Positions 34,500 to 47,613 of a DNA stretch of 64,000 nucleotides are shown here, piece after piece. Origin of the DNA: Ampelomyces quisqualis (taxonomy: Eukaryota; Ascomycota; Dothideomycetes; Pleosporales; Phaeosphaeriaceae); assembly GCA_018398575.1 (NCBI GenBank), contig JAGTXZ010000005.1:1488001-1552000 (forward strand). Direction: 5' to 3'. The position numbers and the translations under genes were made by a program. How positions within the stretch are numbered: the first letter of the stretch is position 1; every line of letters starts with the position of its first letter. The notes beneath the pieces are model-generated. The model was not told the DNA's origin. It made no database searches and saw nothing but the letters and a program-made list of their open reading frames with translations.

Positions 34500-35300
34500 T
34501 ACTTCTCTACTAGCGCAACGATTCTAACTTAACCTATTAGCGCTACTAGGATATAGGCTAAAGATTAAAAAAATCTCTGTCTTTAAAGGTAAGATAATTA
34601 GAGAGTATTAAGACTTTAAGGCTAGGCTATCTATTACCTTTTAATTAGACTTCTTAGCCTTCTAGCTTAAGGATTAAAAGAACACCTTTACTCTCTAGTA
34701 CCTATAAACTACGTTCTAATAAATATAGATATAGAGAGAATAAAAAGATAATAGTAGAACACTAGCGTAGCGTAATATAATGTCTTTTCTACTTAATTAG
34801 ATTAAGAGCCTAGTAAATAGGAAGCTGTAAGTTACTATATAGTATTAAAAGGTAGTCTAAAAAGATAGCTAAGTAGTAAACAAGTTTGTAGCATATCTAT
34901 TTACGTTAGAAAATTAAGTAAACTCCTCTTATAAGTAGAAACACCTAGTAATACACTTGTATAGCAAACTCTGCTTAGAGATTAGAGTAGCTTTCTTTTA
35001 CTATACTAAGTATTTTACTACCTATAGAAAACTTATTAAACGCGCTATAATACTTAGGAATAACTTGCGCTGTAGTAGTAGTATACTATTACTATACTAT
35101 TATATATATAGAACGCCTAGTATAGATAGAACTTTGTAGTCTAAACTTAACGTAATAGCTCTATAATGTTATATTACTAGCACTATAAACCTAAGCCTAA
35201 AGCTAACTAACAACTACTACTATTACAGTAAAATAGGCTATTAGGCTAGAGAGTATAGATTAAGGCTTAATAGCTTCTTTTCTGTTACTAGCTTAAACTT
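34500..35300 (+). pseudogene. Gypsy A gag, right copy
   Basis: An open 60-codon piece lies at 34957-35139 (L-E-I-R-V-A-F, Y-R-K-L-I-K-R-A). The zinc knuckle follows at 35215-35256 as Tyr-X2-Tyr-X4-Tyr-X4-Tyr, each Tyr a RIPped Cys or His codon with exact CCHC spacing. The outer limits are approximate. Confidence 0.6.
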
Positions 35301-35649
35301 AATATAAATAAAAAATAAAAAGGCCTAAGAAGACTCTTCTTCTTAACAGCCTAAGTTCTATTATAACAGAAGAATTGTATTAAAGTACTTTAAACGCTGT
35401 ATAATAATAGCGCTGCGCAGCCTATACAAATACTAATTAGCTATAGTATAAAACTTAGTATAATTAATAAGCAAGTTACCTTACTTAAGAACTTCTCTTA
35501 GATTAACAGCGTAGCGCTACTAACTATCTACTTACCTAACTTAAGCATAGTGCCTAGCTTTTACGCTTATTAGGCCTATCTAACAATAAAGAATAACTAG
35601 AGCGTTACTAAGTCCTTTACTACTATTTTATATAAGATTACTAATATAG

Positions 35650-38600
35650 CTTAACCTATTATTTTAGAGTTACTAAGCCTAAAAGAAAAACGCGTAGTTA
35701 TTAGCTATAAGTTAAAGTAGTAGCGCTATAAGCTTAACAGTAATATAATAAAGGTTAAAGACACTAAAACCTTTACAGAATCTTTTTATAACAGGCTAAG
35801 TGTATACGCACTCCTAGTAGGTAGCCTATAATTCTTCTTTACTAAATACCTATTGTAGCCTACTAAACTTAAGAACTTTAAAGACGTTACTAATAGTAAC
35901 GCTGCTAACGTGCTGCTGCAGCACTATAGAGGCAACTACGCTATTAAGCTAGAAGAGAAAGCTATAGCTTTATATAGGCTACTCTATAACCTTTTACTAA
36001 AAAAGCTAAGTATACTACGTAACTACTTAGTAACAGTGTAAAGCCTAGGCTAGATCTAAGAAAGTATAAGCTCTTCTATAGGAGTACTTATTCTATTTAT
36101 ACCTAAAAAGAATAGAATGTTACGCCTTTACGTAGACTATTAAGGCCTTAACTAAGTTACTAAAAAGAATAGATTAGCTCTACTCTTAATTAAAAAGACT
36201 CTTAATTAGCTTTATAGATTAGTAAAGTTTACTAAGCTTAATCTTAAGAACGCGTATTACTAGATTAGAATCTAGTAGAGTAATAAGTAGAAGACAGCGT
36301 TTTGTACGCAATACAGCTACTTTAAGTATATAGTTATACTTTTTAGGCTAACTAACACGCCTACTACGTTCTAAAGGTATATTAATAGAGCCTTAGCTTT
36401 ATATTTAGATATCTTTTGCGTTGTCTATTTTAATAATATCTTAATCTTTTCTTAAAAAGAAGAGGATTATTAGAAACAGGTAAGAAAAGTACTTGCTAAG
36501 CTAAGAGAATACAGCGTTTTTGTTAACTTAAAGAAGTATACCTTTACTACTAACTAAGTTAAGTTTCTAGAGTTTATTATACGCCTTAATAGCGTTATAA
36601 TAGATCTAGAAAAGGTTTGCGTAGTTATTAATTAGCTTACGCTAATATTCTTTTAGAATATTTAAGTCTTTTTAGGCTTTATAAACTTCTACTAACACTT
36701 TATATAAGGCTTTTTTGTAATTATAAGCTCTATTACTAATCTTTTAAAGAGATTAGTTTAAGAGAAAAGTCTAGTCCTTTTAACTAGCCTAACGTAGTAG
36801 AAAAGGCAAAGCGCTAGCTATATAACAGGTTTATAACTATACTAGTTCTATAGTACTATAACTATATACTTCTATCTAAGCTAGAAACTAATACCTCTAT
36901 TTAGAAGATAGTAGGTATCTTCTCTTAACTCTATATAGATAGAAACTAGTACTCTATAGCCTTTTAGTTAAGAAAGCTTTTACCTATACAAAGGAACTAC
37001 TATATATATAACCTAAAGCTCCTTACTATTATTATAGTAGTATAGCACTAGCGTTACTACGTTAAGAGGCTAGTAGTTTAGTTAGAAATATAAACAGACT
37101 ATAACAACCTACGCAGCTTTATAGGCACGTTAACTCTATTTAAGAGATAGGCTAGCTAGGTAATAAAGCTAGCTACTTATAACTTTAAGATTTAGTATTA
37201 GTCTAGAAAGATAAATCCTATAGATAGGCCTTTAAGGTAACTTATAGATAATAGTAATATACTAGATATTTAACTATTAGACATGTTACTAGCACTGCAA
37301 AAGAAGTTATAGCTAGTAAGAACCTAAGCTAAGCTACCTAGTAAGAAGCTTATATTAGTAGAAAGCTAGGTAATAGCTTAATAGTAAGTAGGCTCTCTAT
37401 ATCTTAATAAAGATATTTCTATAAGCCTAGCGCATAGCGTTAAGGCAATAGCTATAAGCTATAGTTCTAATTAGAAGATTTCTAAAAGTAGACTAGTAAT
37501 AACCTAAAGAGTTATATAGTTACAAAGCCTAGCGTACAGCGTTAAGGTAACAGCTAAGAGCTATAGCCTTAATTAAGAGATTTCTAAGAGTAGACTAGTA
37601 ATAGCCTAAAGAGTTACGTAGTTACAAGTAAGAGCTATAGCTTTAGAAAAGTTAGCTAATAAAGAACTTTCTAAGTTTTTCTTTAAAATCTATATACAAG
37701 TATAATAGAATAACCTAAAAGTAGTTATAATATACAAAGATGTTATATCTCTAGCGTATACCTATTAAAGTACTAGTAAAAACCTAAAGTACTAAAAGCT
37801 TAACGCTTTAAGTAGCCTTTAGTTTTAGAACTAATAATATATTCTACTAGAGCTAGCTCTTAAAGCTAAGCTTCTTAAGCTATATTATAACAATCTACTT
37901 GCTAGCTATTTTAGGTAAGCTAAAACGCTTGAGCTTGTAGCCTAATACTACTATTAGCCTAGGCTTAAAAAAGAGCTTAAGAAGTATATTAACTCTTGCT
38001 TAGTGTGCTAAGGCATAAAGTTACTTAAGTAGCGCTTTACTAGTCTATTAAATACGCTTTTCTAACTTTAGAAACTATAGTTAGTAAGAAATTAAAATAG
38101 ATTTTATTATAGGCCTACTACTTGCTAAGCGCTATAGCGTTGTGCATAACGCAATACCTATTATAGTTAATAGGTATACTAAAATAGCTAAGTATATTTC
38201 TATATAAAAAACAGTTACTACTTTATAGTTAGTAGAACTATTCTTAGGATATATTGTATAATTATTTAAATTGCTTAAGAGTATTATATTAGATTAAGAA
38301 AGTATCTCTACTTTATAATTTTAGGTAGACTTCTACTTTATAGTAAAGGCAAAACGCTAGCTTAGTACTACTTTTTACCTATAAATAGATAGGTAAACAG
38401 AATAGTAAAATTAGACTCTTAAGTAATACCTAAGAGCTTTTATATACAATTATTAAAAGAATTAAGTATACTTTTTATTACTAGCAGAGTTTACATATAA
38501 TAATACTAAGCAGGCTATATTAGAAATATGTCTATTCTTTACCTACTATAGGCTTTACCTACACTTTAACTAAAAGCTAATAGCGCCTACTAAAGTTTCT

Positions 38601-39140
38601 AGCGTTAAAAAAAGATTGCAAAAGCTTATGCAAACTTAGGACACTTTAGCTAACTACTAGTATAAGACTTTATAATATTAGAAATAATATAATAATAAGA
38701 AATATAGGCTCTTAGAGTTTAAACCTAAAGATATAATTCTCTTGTTAACAAAGTATTTGTGCTTACGCAGCGCTAGTAGAAAGCTATTACTACGCTAGAT
38801 AGGCTCTTTTCTAGTAAAAGAATAAATTAGCTTATAGGCTTTTAGGATCTTACTTCTATAGCATATAAGAATCTACTTAGTATTCTATACCTCCTTACTC
38901 TAGCTATTTGTAGCTAGAAAGGGAAAAGAGTTAACTTTACCTAGGCCTGTTAATCTAGACGTTAGTAAAGAGCTATAATAATACTATAAGGTTAAAGCTG
39001 TATAAGCAAAGAAGCGTAATAGGCGTTTAGTAAATTACCTAGTAAACTAGAAAGGCTAGCTCTTAGAATATAACGAATAGGTTAATTAAAAAGATATAGA
39101 TATATTACTTATAGAAAAGTATAACTAGAAAGGAGATTAA
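35650..39140 (+). pseudogene. Gypsy A pol (RT, RNase H, integrase, chromodomain-like tail), right copy
   Basis: RT shows L-Y-V-D-Y near 36125 and the catalytic box at 36426-36437 as V-Y-F-N-N-I-L-I-F-S (D-D to N-N). Integrase is marked near 38378-38402 by the decayed H-P-Q-T-D-R-Q block. The end (39001-39130) reads R-L-V-N-Y-L-V-N followed by K-G-W and E-Y-N-E-W-V, close to a chromodomain. A 50-bp purine-only tract follows near 39160-39210. Many TAG/TAA stops. Confidence 0.75.
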
Positions 39141-39176
39141 TTACTTATTTAATTACTATACAAAAAAAAATAAAAG

Positions 39177-39208
<32 letters not shown>

Positions 39209-39383
39209 CATAGTAAAACAAAGGCGCCTTACTAGCGCACTACTAACGCCTTAGTAGTGTAGCTAAGCATAACTACTAGCTTAGCCTAGAAACTTATTAT
39301 TATTCTTATTAGCCTTATAGAAGCTTAGAGAGCCTAGTAAATTATTACTAAGCCTTTTATCTTCTACCTCTTTCTACTATTTG

Positions 39384-40580
39384 TAAGAGATAGTATTACC
39401 TAACTTTAATAAAACCTTATTTCTTACTATTACTGTTGCAGCGCGCACTAGGTAACCTAACGTGTCTAAGCTCTTAACGCGCTTAGACGCAGGCTCTTTA
39501 GTAGAACTAGCTAAAGCTAAGTGCTTCTTAAGCTTAGCCTTAAGTTTAGCCTTAGGCTTAGCTTTAGCCTTAGCCTAAGCTTTACTCTTACTCTTTTTCT
39601 TAGAAAAAGGCACAAAGCTAGAGCTTTCTAGAGAAAAAGGTTTATCTTTATTTCTACTCTTACTACTACTACTACTCTTAGACTTAGGCTTAGACCTAAG
39701 AGAAGACTTCTTCTTCTTTAGATTAAAGTTAGAGTTAGACTACGCGTTAGCTTTACTAAGAAGAGAAAAGTTAGCCTAGACGCTATTAGAACGCTAGCGT
39801 AGTAACTATAAGAAATAGGAAAAATAACTTACTTAAGCCTATAGTAAGCTAAGAATACCTTTTACTATAGTAGACAGGTAGTTAGTTACTTTTAACCTGT
39901 AGAATCTAAATCTTATTACTCTTAGGCTAATAATAACTCTTATACTTAACTTTACTGCGTAAGAAAAGCTATACTAAGCTAGTCTACTAGTATAGCGCTA
40001 TTTCTTACGTAGTACCTATAGTAGAGTTAGAGTTCTTTTTAGTAGTAAGATACTACTACTACTAGTATATAGCATTTTAGCTCTTAATAAAATTAGTAAA
40101 AACCTTAGAGTAAGGCTTTTTCTTACTCTAGCAAGAGCTGTAGCGTAAGCTACTAACTATAAAGTTATAATAGGTACTAGTAAGCCTTAGGCTCTTAGCG
40201 TAACAGAAGTAAATTGAAATTACTAACTTAATATTAGAAACACTACTATAGTAGGTAACAGGCGTAGCCTAAGTACTAGGTTAGTAACGTTATAATACTA
40301 GCGTTACACTACTTATAAAGATAGTAAAAGTAGAGAGTAGTATAGGCGTAGTACTTATAGTAATTAATATAAAAGTAACAAAGTTGCAATAGCGTAGAGC
40401 TAAAAGATAGTATAGTAGTAATAGTAATATAATTGTTACTAAAGAAGTAGAAAAAATTAGGTACACAAAGTTCTACTATATTTCTACTATTACTATAGCT
40501 ACTAGCTACCTTTTAGATTTACTTAGAGTTTTAGCCTTAGTATAATAACAGCTCTTATAATAATAATATTAGGCATATAC
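39384..40580 (-). pseudogene. Antisense accessory ORF of Gypsy A, right copy
   Basis: Minus-strand counterpart of 1840-3036 at the same distance from the 3' LTR. The Lys-Ala/Lys-Ser tract is at about 39520-39610 and the decayed Trp run near 40055. More stops than the left copy. Confidence 0.6.
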
Positions 40581-40640
40581 TAACAAGACCTAACGTTATA
40601 TAAATTACTAGAATAGTAATTCTAAAAAGAAAGAAATATT

Positions 40641-40922
40641 TATAAAGATACTATAGTATAGAGCTGTTAGTTAGGTAGTAATACGCCTACGCTACTATAA
40701 CGCTACTCTAGCTATTATACGCATAGAACGCGTATAGCTGCTCTAGTATTTTAATAGCGTTATACTAGTATAAACCTAGTATATTTTAGTTATAAAGACA
40801 TACGTCGAGTTATAGCTACAAAAGAGTAGTTTTACACTAAAGCTGCAGAATAGAAATTAACTTACTTCTATTTACACTACTATTATTATCTTACAACTTT
40901 GCTGCTATGCAAACCTCTTATA
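40641..40922 (+). repeat. 3' LTR of Gypsy A, right copy
   Basis: 282 bp; direct repeat of 33900-34181. Followed by the TCTTC duplication at 40923-40927. Confidence 0.9.
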
Positions 40923-40927
40923 TCTTC

Positions 40928-43900
40928 TTTTTTAAAAAGTATATCTATATTTAGTTATTTATATATTTCTATTAAATAAAGTTATTCTTTAATAGCTTCT
41001 TTAAGCGCTATATATTCTGCTTTGCAGCTACTTAAGGTAGTAGCTTTTTGTAATATACTTAACTAGCTTATAGGTGTATTATTAAAGGTAAATAAATAGC
41101 TAGTTATACTTTTCCTTATTATAAGGTTACCTTCCTAATCTGTTTCTATATACTCTAGTAATATAGGTATAGGTTGCAAAGATTTAAAGTAGAGTTCTTT
41201 AGAACTATTATCTTTATTATTAAAATATTTAAATATTATATTTATAGCTGTAAAGTACTATCTATTAGAATTTAGTATAAATCTAGCGTATATATATACT
41301 GCGTAAGCTAAATTAGGTCTAGTATATATTACTAGATATATTCAGCTTTCTATATATTGTTAAAATAGCTTTATTTTACTATTACTAGCTTATTCTATAT
41401 TTTTATCTAGTTTTACACTAGAATCAGCTAGTGTACAAACAGAATTTAGATTATTTTTATTATATTTAGTAAGCAGATTATTTGTATATTTGGCTTGTTT
41501 TAGCTTAAGAGATCTAGTTAATCTATCTCTTATTATTTCTATTTCTAGAAAGTAGCTAGCGTTTCCTAAATCGCTTACTTCTTGTTTTTTTAGAGACATC
41601 TTGTTAAAATTTGTTAATTTCTCCTAGATTTAGTTCTAGTACTAATACGTTGTGTATATAGACTACAAGTACTATATTTTTATTATTTTTAAATACTCCT
41701 TGTTTCTTAAATATAGGAATATAGTCTAAGTCTTTAAGTATTTCTTTTAGGTAATTATACTAGGCTCTTAGGGCTTGTTTTAGCCTTTAGAGTAATTTTA
41801 TTAGTTAACAAACTTTTGTTTTATCTGTATTAAAACCTATAGGTTGTTATATATAAATTTCTTCTTCTATAAGTGTATATAGAAAAGCGCTTTTAATATC
41901 TAGTTAAATTATTTCTAGATCTACAAATACTGCTAGAAAGAGTAGAAATCTAATAATTTTAATTCTAGTTGTATTTGCAAACGTATCTAGATAATCTAGT
42001 CTATAGACTTAGCTATAGCCTTTTGCAACCTATCTTGCTTTATATTTTATTATTTTATTATTTTTATCTGTTTTAACCTTATAGACCCAGCGTCCTTTAA
42101 GTGCTATTCTGTTTTTAGGTAATTCTACTAGAATCTAAGTATTTTTATTTTCTAGTTGTTAAATTTCTATATTAATAGCCTTTAGCGATTCTTTATTATC
42201 TTTTGCTATTATAGCTTCTTAATAAGTATTTATCTCGTTATTTTCTATTAAATAAGTATTAAACGCTAGTTTATCTTTAGATAGATTACTATCTAGAGTT
42301 ATTTCTCTAGTACTATAACTATCTATAGCTTAGTGTATTATTCTCTTATTTGTATTTATTTTTTAGGCTTATTTGTCTAGACTATTATCCCTAATAGAAC
42401 TAGATCTATCTTCTTCTATATTGAAGTTATTATTCTAAGAATTTTGCGTAATAGGTAATTCTACAGTAATTATACTATTGTTATTTACTTTGTTTTCTAT
42501 ATTAGAGTAAAATTCTTCTTCTAGTATTTTGCAATCTCTTGTTTGTATAACTCTTTTTATTTTTAGATTTAATATAAAATAATTGTATTAATTATAGCCT
42601 ACTAGTATTTCTTCTGTAGCTTAAGATTCTAGTTTTGTTAATACTACTCTTTTATCTTTATAGAAAGCTTTAGATTCCTTAATTTTTAGATTACTTATAT
42701 TTGGTTCTTTATTATATAATTTCTTAAACAGGCTTTTTTCTAAATAAGAGTAAGAAGTTATATTATATATATATACTACAGCTTATATTACTTCTTGCTA
42801 GTATATTAGAGGTATATTAGAGCTAAATAAGAAAGCTCTTGTAGTTTCTATTATAGTTCTTTTAATTCTTTCTATTAGACTGTTTTGTTCTAGATTATAG
42901 GGACTAGATAATTAGTGTAGAATACTAGATTGTTTAATTTATTCTTAAAATTAATTACTAAGGAATTTAGCCCTATTATCTAGTCCTATAGTTTTTATCT
43001 TTTCTTTAGATTAGTTTTCTACTTTAGCTTTATATTCTTTAAAAGCAGAGTAAGCTTCTAATTTATTTCTTAATAGTTTAAAGCTTAATTCTCTAGTAGC
43101 TAAATTAAGAAAAAATATTATATATTTAAAGTTATATCTAGAAAGAAAGGTAATTAGTCTATAGATATCTATTACTACTTTATCCAGGTACTTTTTAAAT
43201 TTTTCTATTATTTTTCTATTTTGTCTATTTAAAACCTTTGCTTTAATACTTTAATATAGGCTATATAGTTTAGTTTAAAATTACTAGAGATTTTAATATT
43301 TAATAGTTGTCCTATTGTATTAAGATTCTTATGCCTAAATCTATTGTAAAATAGTCTTATTTTTTCTAGATTAAAATTTGTATTATAGGTAATATAGCTT
43401 TTTTTTTTAGTTTCTATATAAATATTTTAAGTTATTATTTTATTACTTAGATCTAGTGTATATATTTGTTCTGTAAAGTATGCTTCTATTCTTATATTAC
43501 TATATTTTGTAATTATAGCTTTATCTTTATTAAACTTAATCTTAAACTTCTTTTCTATTAGTTTTCTAACTAAGATAAGATTTACTTCAAAAGTAGGCAC
43601 AAATAAGCAATTATTAAGAATAAATTTTGTATTATTATATAGAAATCAAACGCTTCTAATTCCAATTGCATTAATTACAGAATTATTACTCTAGCTAAGT
43701 TTAGTAATTCTATGTACTAAACTATTGTCTAGAAACAGATTTTAATTACAGATTATATGCTGTATACTTTCTAAATCTACTATAAAATTAGCTAGGATTG
43801 TTATATAGTACCTTTTCGTTAATATCTATATTACTTACTTAGTTTAATATAGGTGTTAGAAAAGCCTTATCCTTCTAATCGCTTGAAATCTGCTTAGAAG

Positions 43901-44105
43901 GCTTAGAAGAGCTCTTGCGATTTTCTAGATTATTTTTGGTTCTAAACCAGTCTAGTTTCTTGTCTAGATTTAGATACTAGTAATTACTTATTGTGTTAGT
44001 ATTTGTTTTGCATTTATTACAATATTTCTTTATAATTTTGCTAGAGTTTTTCAACTCCTTTTTATTAGAATTTGTTAGTAACGTCTTATTACTATTGCTA
44101 ACCAA
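40928..44105 (-). pseudogene. Copia-1 pol, minus copy (RNase H, RT, integrase, gag end)
   Basis: Minus-strand reading gives RNase H near 40990-41060 (S-C-K-A-E-Y-I-A-L), an open 69-codon RT piece at 41390-41599 (L-G-N-A-S-Y-F-L-E-I-E-I-I-R-D-R), the catalytic box at 41649-41660 as Y-I-H-N, and RT upstream to about 42100. Integrase occupies about 42700-43300. The stretch near 43790-44105 is Lys/Ser/Asn-rich like gag. The box should be Y-V-D-D; see findings. Confidence 0.7.
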
Positions 44106-45144
44106 AACAGAATAGCACTTAAAGGACGCTAGGTCTATAAGGTTAAAACAGATAAAAATAATAAAATAATAAAATATAAAGCAAGATAGGTTGTAAAAGG
44201 CTTTAGCTAAATCTATAGACTAGATTATCTAGATACGTTTGCAAATACAACTAGAATTGAAATTATTAGATTTCTACTCTTTCTAGCAGCATTTCTAGAT
44301 CTAGAAATAATTTAACTAGATATTAAAAGCGCTTTTCTATATACACCTATAGAAGAAGAAATTTATATATAACAACCTATAGGTTTTAATACAAATAAAA
44401 CAAAAGTTTGTTAACTAATAAAATTACTCTATAAGCTAAAACAAGCCCTAAGAGCCTAGTATAATTACCTAAAAGAAATACTTAAAGACTTAGACTATAT
44501 TCCTATATTTAACAAACAAGAAGTATTAAAAAAAAATAAAACTATAGTACTTGTAGTCTATATACACAACGTATTAGTACTAGAACTAAATCTAGAAGAA
44601 ATTAACAAATTTAAATAAGATGTCTCTAAAAAACGAGAAGTAAGCAATCTAGGAAACGCTAGCTACTTTCTAGAAATAGAAATAATAAGAGATAGATTAA
44701 CTAGATCTCTTTAGCTAAGACAAGCTTATTACACTAACAATCTGCTTACTAAATATAATAAAAATAATCTAAATCCTATTTGTACACTAGCTAATTCTAG
44801 TGTAAAACTAGATAAAAATATAGAATAGGTAGGTAATAGTAAAATAAAGCTGTTTTTAATATATAAAGGAAGCTTAATATACCTAGTAACATATACTAGA
44901 CCTAATTTAGCTTTCGCAGTATATATATGCGCTAGATTTATGTTAAATCCTAATAAACAGCACTCTACAGCTATAAATAGAGTATTTAAATGTTTAAATA
45001 ATAAAGATAATAGTTCTAAAGGACTCTACTTTAAGTCTTTGCAATCTATACCTACATTATTAGAGTATATACATGCAGATTAGAAAAGTAACCTTATAAT
45101 AAGAAAAAGCACAACTAGCTATTTATTTACCTTTAGTTATGTAC

Positions 45145-45985
45145 TATCAAAAATAATAGGTAATAGTAGAAAAGTTTCTATTTCTTTTAGTGCTAACCAA
45201 ACTCCTGTATATATACCCTAAGCATTAGATCTAGATTACTAATTCTAGACTTCTTCGCAATTTTAGTTACTTGTAATCTAGTTTCTAATTTCCGGAAACT
45301 AGCTATCTAATTTCCGGAAACTAGCTATCGAATTTCCGGAAACTAGCTATCTAATTTTAGGAAACTAGCTATCTAGTTTCTAGCAACTAGTATTCTAGTT
45401 TTAGCTTCTTACTATCTAGTTTAAGAGTCTACCTTTCGGTTTTACTAGTAACTTATAACTAATATCTAGTTTTACTAGTTTTATTAGATAGTTACTAGGT
45501 TTTAGACCTTAGCGTTAAGTTTTAGCTAGTTTTGAATAGTTTTAGGTTGACTCTGCCTATACTACCTAATTAAGAGCTACATAATTTTAGTTCTCTTATA
45601 AGTAATTTAGATCTTAGCTGTTACTAGGCTTTTCTAGGGTGTTAGGATCAGAATTAAGAGCCTTTAACATCTTTTTTTTTTAAAAATAACTAAGCAGGCT
45701 AGTCTAGCGCCTATATTAACTTTGTAATCTTAAGAATAAGCTAATTTTTTATAAGCTTTTCTTAAGAATTGTATGTTTCGTTTATTTATAATTGCTACAT
45801 TAGTGCTAGCGTATATATAATTCTATTTGTAGACTAATATAAACTTTGTTTATAGTTTTATATTATATTATTATGCTTTATTGTAACTAGTAAAGTTACT
45901 AGAAATAATTTCTTATATTGTTAAGTTTTAAATATAACGTTAACTTACTTATTCTATAAAAATTTAAGATTACTTAATTCTAACA
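45145..45985 (-). repeat. Copia-1 solo LTR, 841 bp, inside Copia-1 RNase H
   Basis: Flanked by TGTAC (45140-45144) and TATAC (45986-45990), a target duplication with one RIP change. It is 62 bp longer than the other LTRs because a 22-bp unit containing TTTCCGGAAA is repeated in tandem from 45289 to about 45380. A solo LTR within its own family shows repeated transposition bursts. Confidence 0.85.
45289..45380. repeat. 22-bp tandem repeat with TTTCCGGAAA palindrome in LTR
   Basis: Units start at 45289, 45311, 45333 and 45355, with a weaker fifth near 45377. Each contains the palindrome TTTCCGGAAA (mutated in the last units) followed by CTAGCTATCTAA. Other LTR copies hold one or two units. Confidence 0.75.
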
Positions 45986-46416
45986 TATACCTATAAGCTA
46001 GTTAAGTAAATTACAAAAAGCTCCAGCTTTAAGTAGCTGCGAAGTAGAATATATAGCCTAAAAAAAGCTATAAAATAATAACTCTATTTAATAGAAATAT
46101 AAAAACAACTTAATATAAATATACTTTCTAAAAAAGAAAAAACAAAAAAAATTCTATCTATTTAGCAATAACTAACTAGCTATAGCGTAAGCAAAAAATC
46201 TAGAGCACTACGCGAAAACAAAACATATAGATATATAATATTATTTTGTTAGAGAAAAAATATTAGAAGGAAAAATAGATCTAAGTTATATTTCTACTAA
46301 AGAGTAACTAGTAGATATTCTAACTAAAGCTTTTAAAAACTCTAGCTTTAATCTAATATTTCACAACTTTGAAATAACTTAAATACCTCTTATAAAAATA
46401 TAAGCTTAAGAGAGTG

Positions 46417-47198
46417 TGTTAAAATTAAGTAATCTTATATTTTTACACTATAAGCAAGTTAACGTTATGTTTAAAACTTAACAAAATAAGTAATTATTTC
46501 TAGTAACTTTACTAGTTACAATAAAGTATAACAATATAATATAAAACTATAAACAAAGCTTATATTAGTCTAGAAATAGAACTATATATACGCTAGCACT
46601 ACTGTAGTAATTATAAATAAACTAGACATATAATTTTAAAGAAAAGCTTACAAAAAATTAGCTTATTCTTGTAATTACGAAATTAATATAGGCGCTAGAC
46701 TAGCCTGCTTAGTTATTTCTAAAAAAAAAAAGATATTAAAGGCTCTTGATTCTGATCCTAACATCCTAAATAGGCCTAGTAACAGCTAAGATCTAAATTA
46801 CTTATAAGAGAACTAAAATTATGTAGCTCTTAATTAAGCAATACAGGCAAAACCAACCTAAAACTATCTAAAACTAGCTGAAACTTAACGCTAGGGTCTA
46901 AAACCTAGTAACTATCTAATAAAACTAGTAAAACTAGATATTAGCTATAACTAACTAGTAGAACTAGAAGCTAGAGTCTTAGACCAGATAGCTAGAAGCT
47001 GAAACTAGTATACTAGTTTCTAGAAATCAGATAGACAGTTTCCGGAAATTAGAAACTAGATAACAAGTAACTGGAATTGCAAAGAAGTCTAGAATTAGTA
47101 ATCTAGATCTAATGCTTAGAGTATATATCAAGGATTTGAGTTAGCACTAAGAAAATAACAATTTACACTTTTTCTACTACTACCTATTATTTACAACA
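46417..47198 (+). repeat. Copia-1 3' LTR of the plus copy
   Basis: 782 bp, begins TGTTAAAATTAAGTAATC and ends TTTACAACA. Inverted relative to 25548-26326 and 45145-45985. The preceding TAAGCTTAAGAGAG may be the purine tract. Confidence 0.85.
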
Positions 47199-47613
47199 AT
47201 TCAAGGTACGTTAAGTTACTTTTTTATTATATTTTAGAAGTATCTTTATAGTTACTTCTTAAGCTGTTTCTTATTTAGAATAACTAGTATAGTTACTTCT
47301 ATAGTAATTAAGAGAACTATATATAACATATAGGTAGAAAACTTAATTAGAGAAAGAAGAGTAATTACTCTACTAGACTTTCTAATTAGATTAGTCTGCT
47401 ATTTGTTTAATATTAGGAATAAGAGTACCTACCTATAACCTAGAGTAATTAGATAGATTATTAGTTAAACTAGTAATAATATCTAATCTACCTTATAGAA
47501 GTACTTAATAATCTTACTAAAGTAATCTAGAATATAAAGCTCTAGGTAGAACCTACCTTTAGGTAAGAATACCTTAAATAGATATCTAGTACTAAAAAGA
47601 TAGATTACCTTTC
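47199..47613. other. Unclassified RIP-affected DNA
   Basis: About 415 bp between the Copia-1 LTR and the Copia-2 LTR. No open frame or repeat match seen in the window. Confidence 0.4.

Larger units (their letters stand above)
33900..40922 (+). mobile_element. Ty3/Gypsy retrotransposon family A, full-length right copy
   Basis: 7023 bp with paired 282-bp LTRs and a perfect TCTTC target duplication, inserted in Copia-1 RNase H. Plus-strand order: gag with zinc knuckle, RT, RNase H, integrase, chromodomain-like tail, then an antisense ORF and the 3' LTR. RIP has hit both strands (both CA and TG are scarce), so it is more degraded than Gypsy B. It serves as the reference for the split left copy and the 62045-62740 fragment. 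Confidence 0.9.
32973..44105 (-). mobile_element. Ty1/Copia element 1, minus copy, split by Gypsy A
   Basis: Minus-strand internal sequence lies at 33619-33894 (end of RNase H, with Y-I-P-T-K-E-Q-L-A-N-I-L-T-K-A after reading TAG as Gln) and resumes at 40928-44105 (rest of RNase H, RT, integrase, gag-like). Gypsy A plus its TCTTC duplication separates the parts. The 5' LTR is missing: at about 44105 the sequence switches to a plus-strand copy of the same element. Dead throughout. Confidence 0.8.
44106..46416 (+). mobile_element. Ty1/Copia element 1, plus copy, 5'-truncated
   Basis: Starts abruptly in RT at a segment also present near 42100 of the minus copy, so the two copies meet head to head. 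Plus-strand RT shows D-I-K-S-A-F-L-Y near 44315, the box Y-I-H-N at 44559-44570, the L-G-N-A-S-Y-F-L-E-I-E-I block near 44650, then RNase H to about 46380 after a solo LTR. The 3' LTR follows at 46417-47198. Plus-strand CA is retained and TG lost. Confidence 0.8.

Noticed and set aside
39160..39210. Purine run as the polypurine tract of Gypsy A
   Set aside because: It lies more than 1.4 kb before the 3' LTR, so it cannot be the plus-strand primer site next to the LTR.
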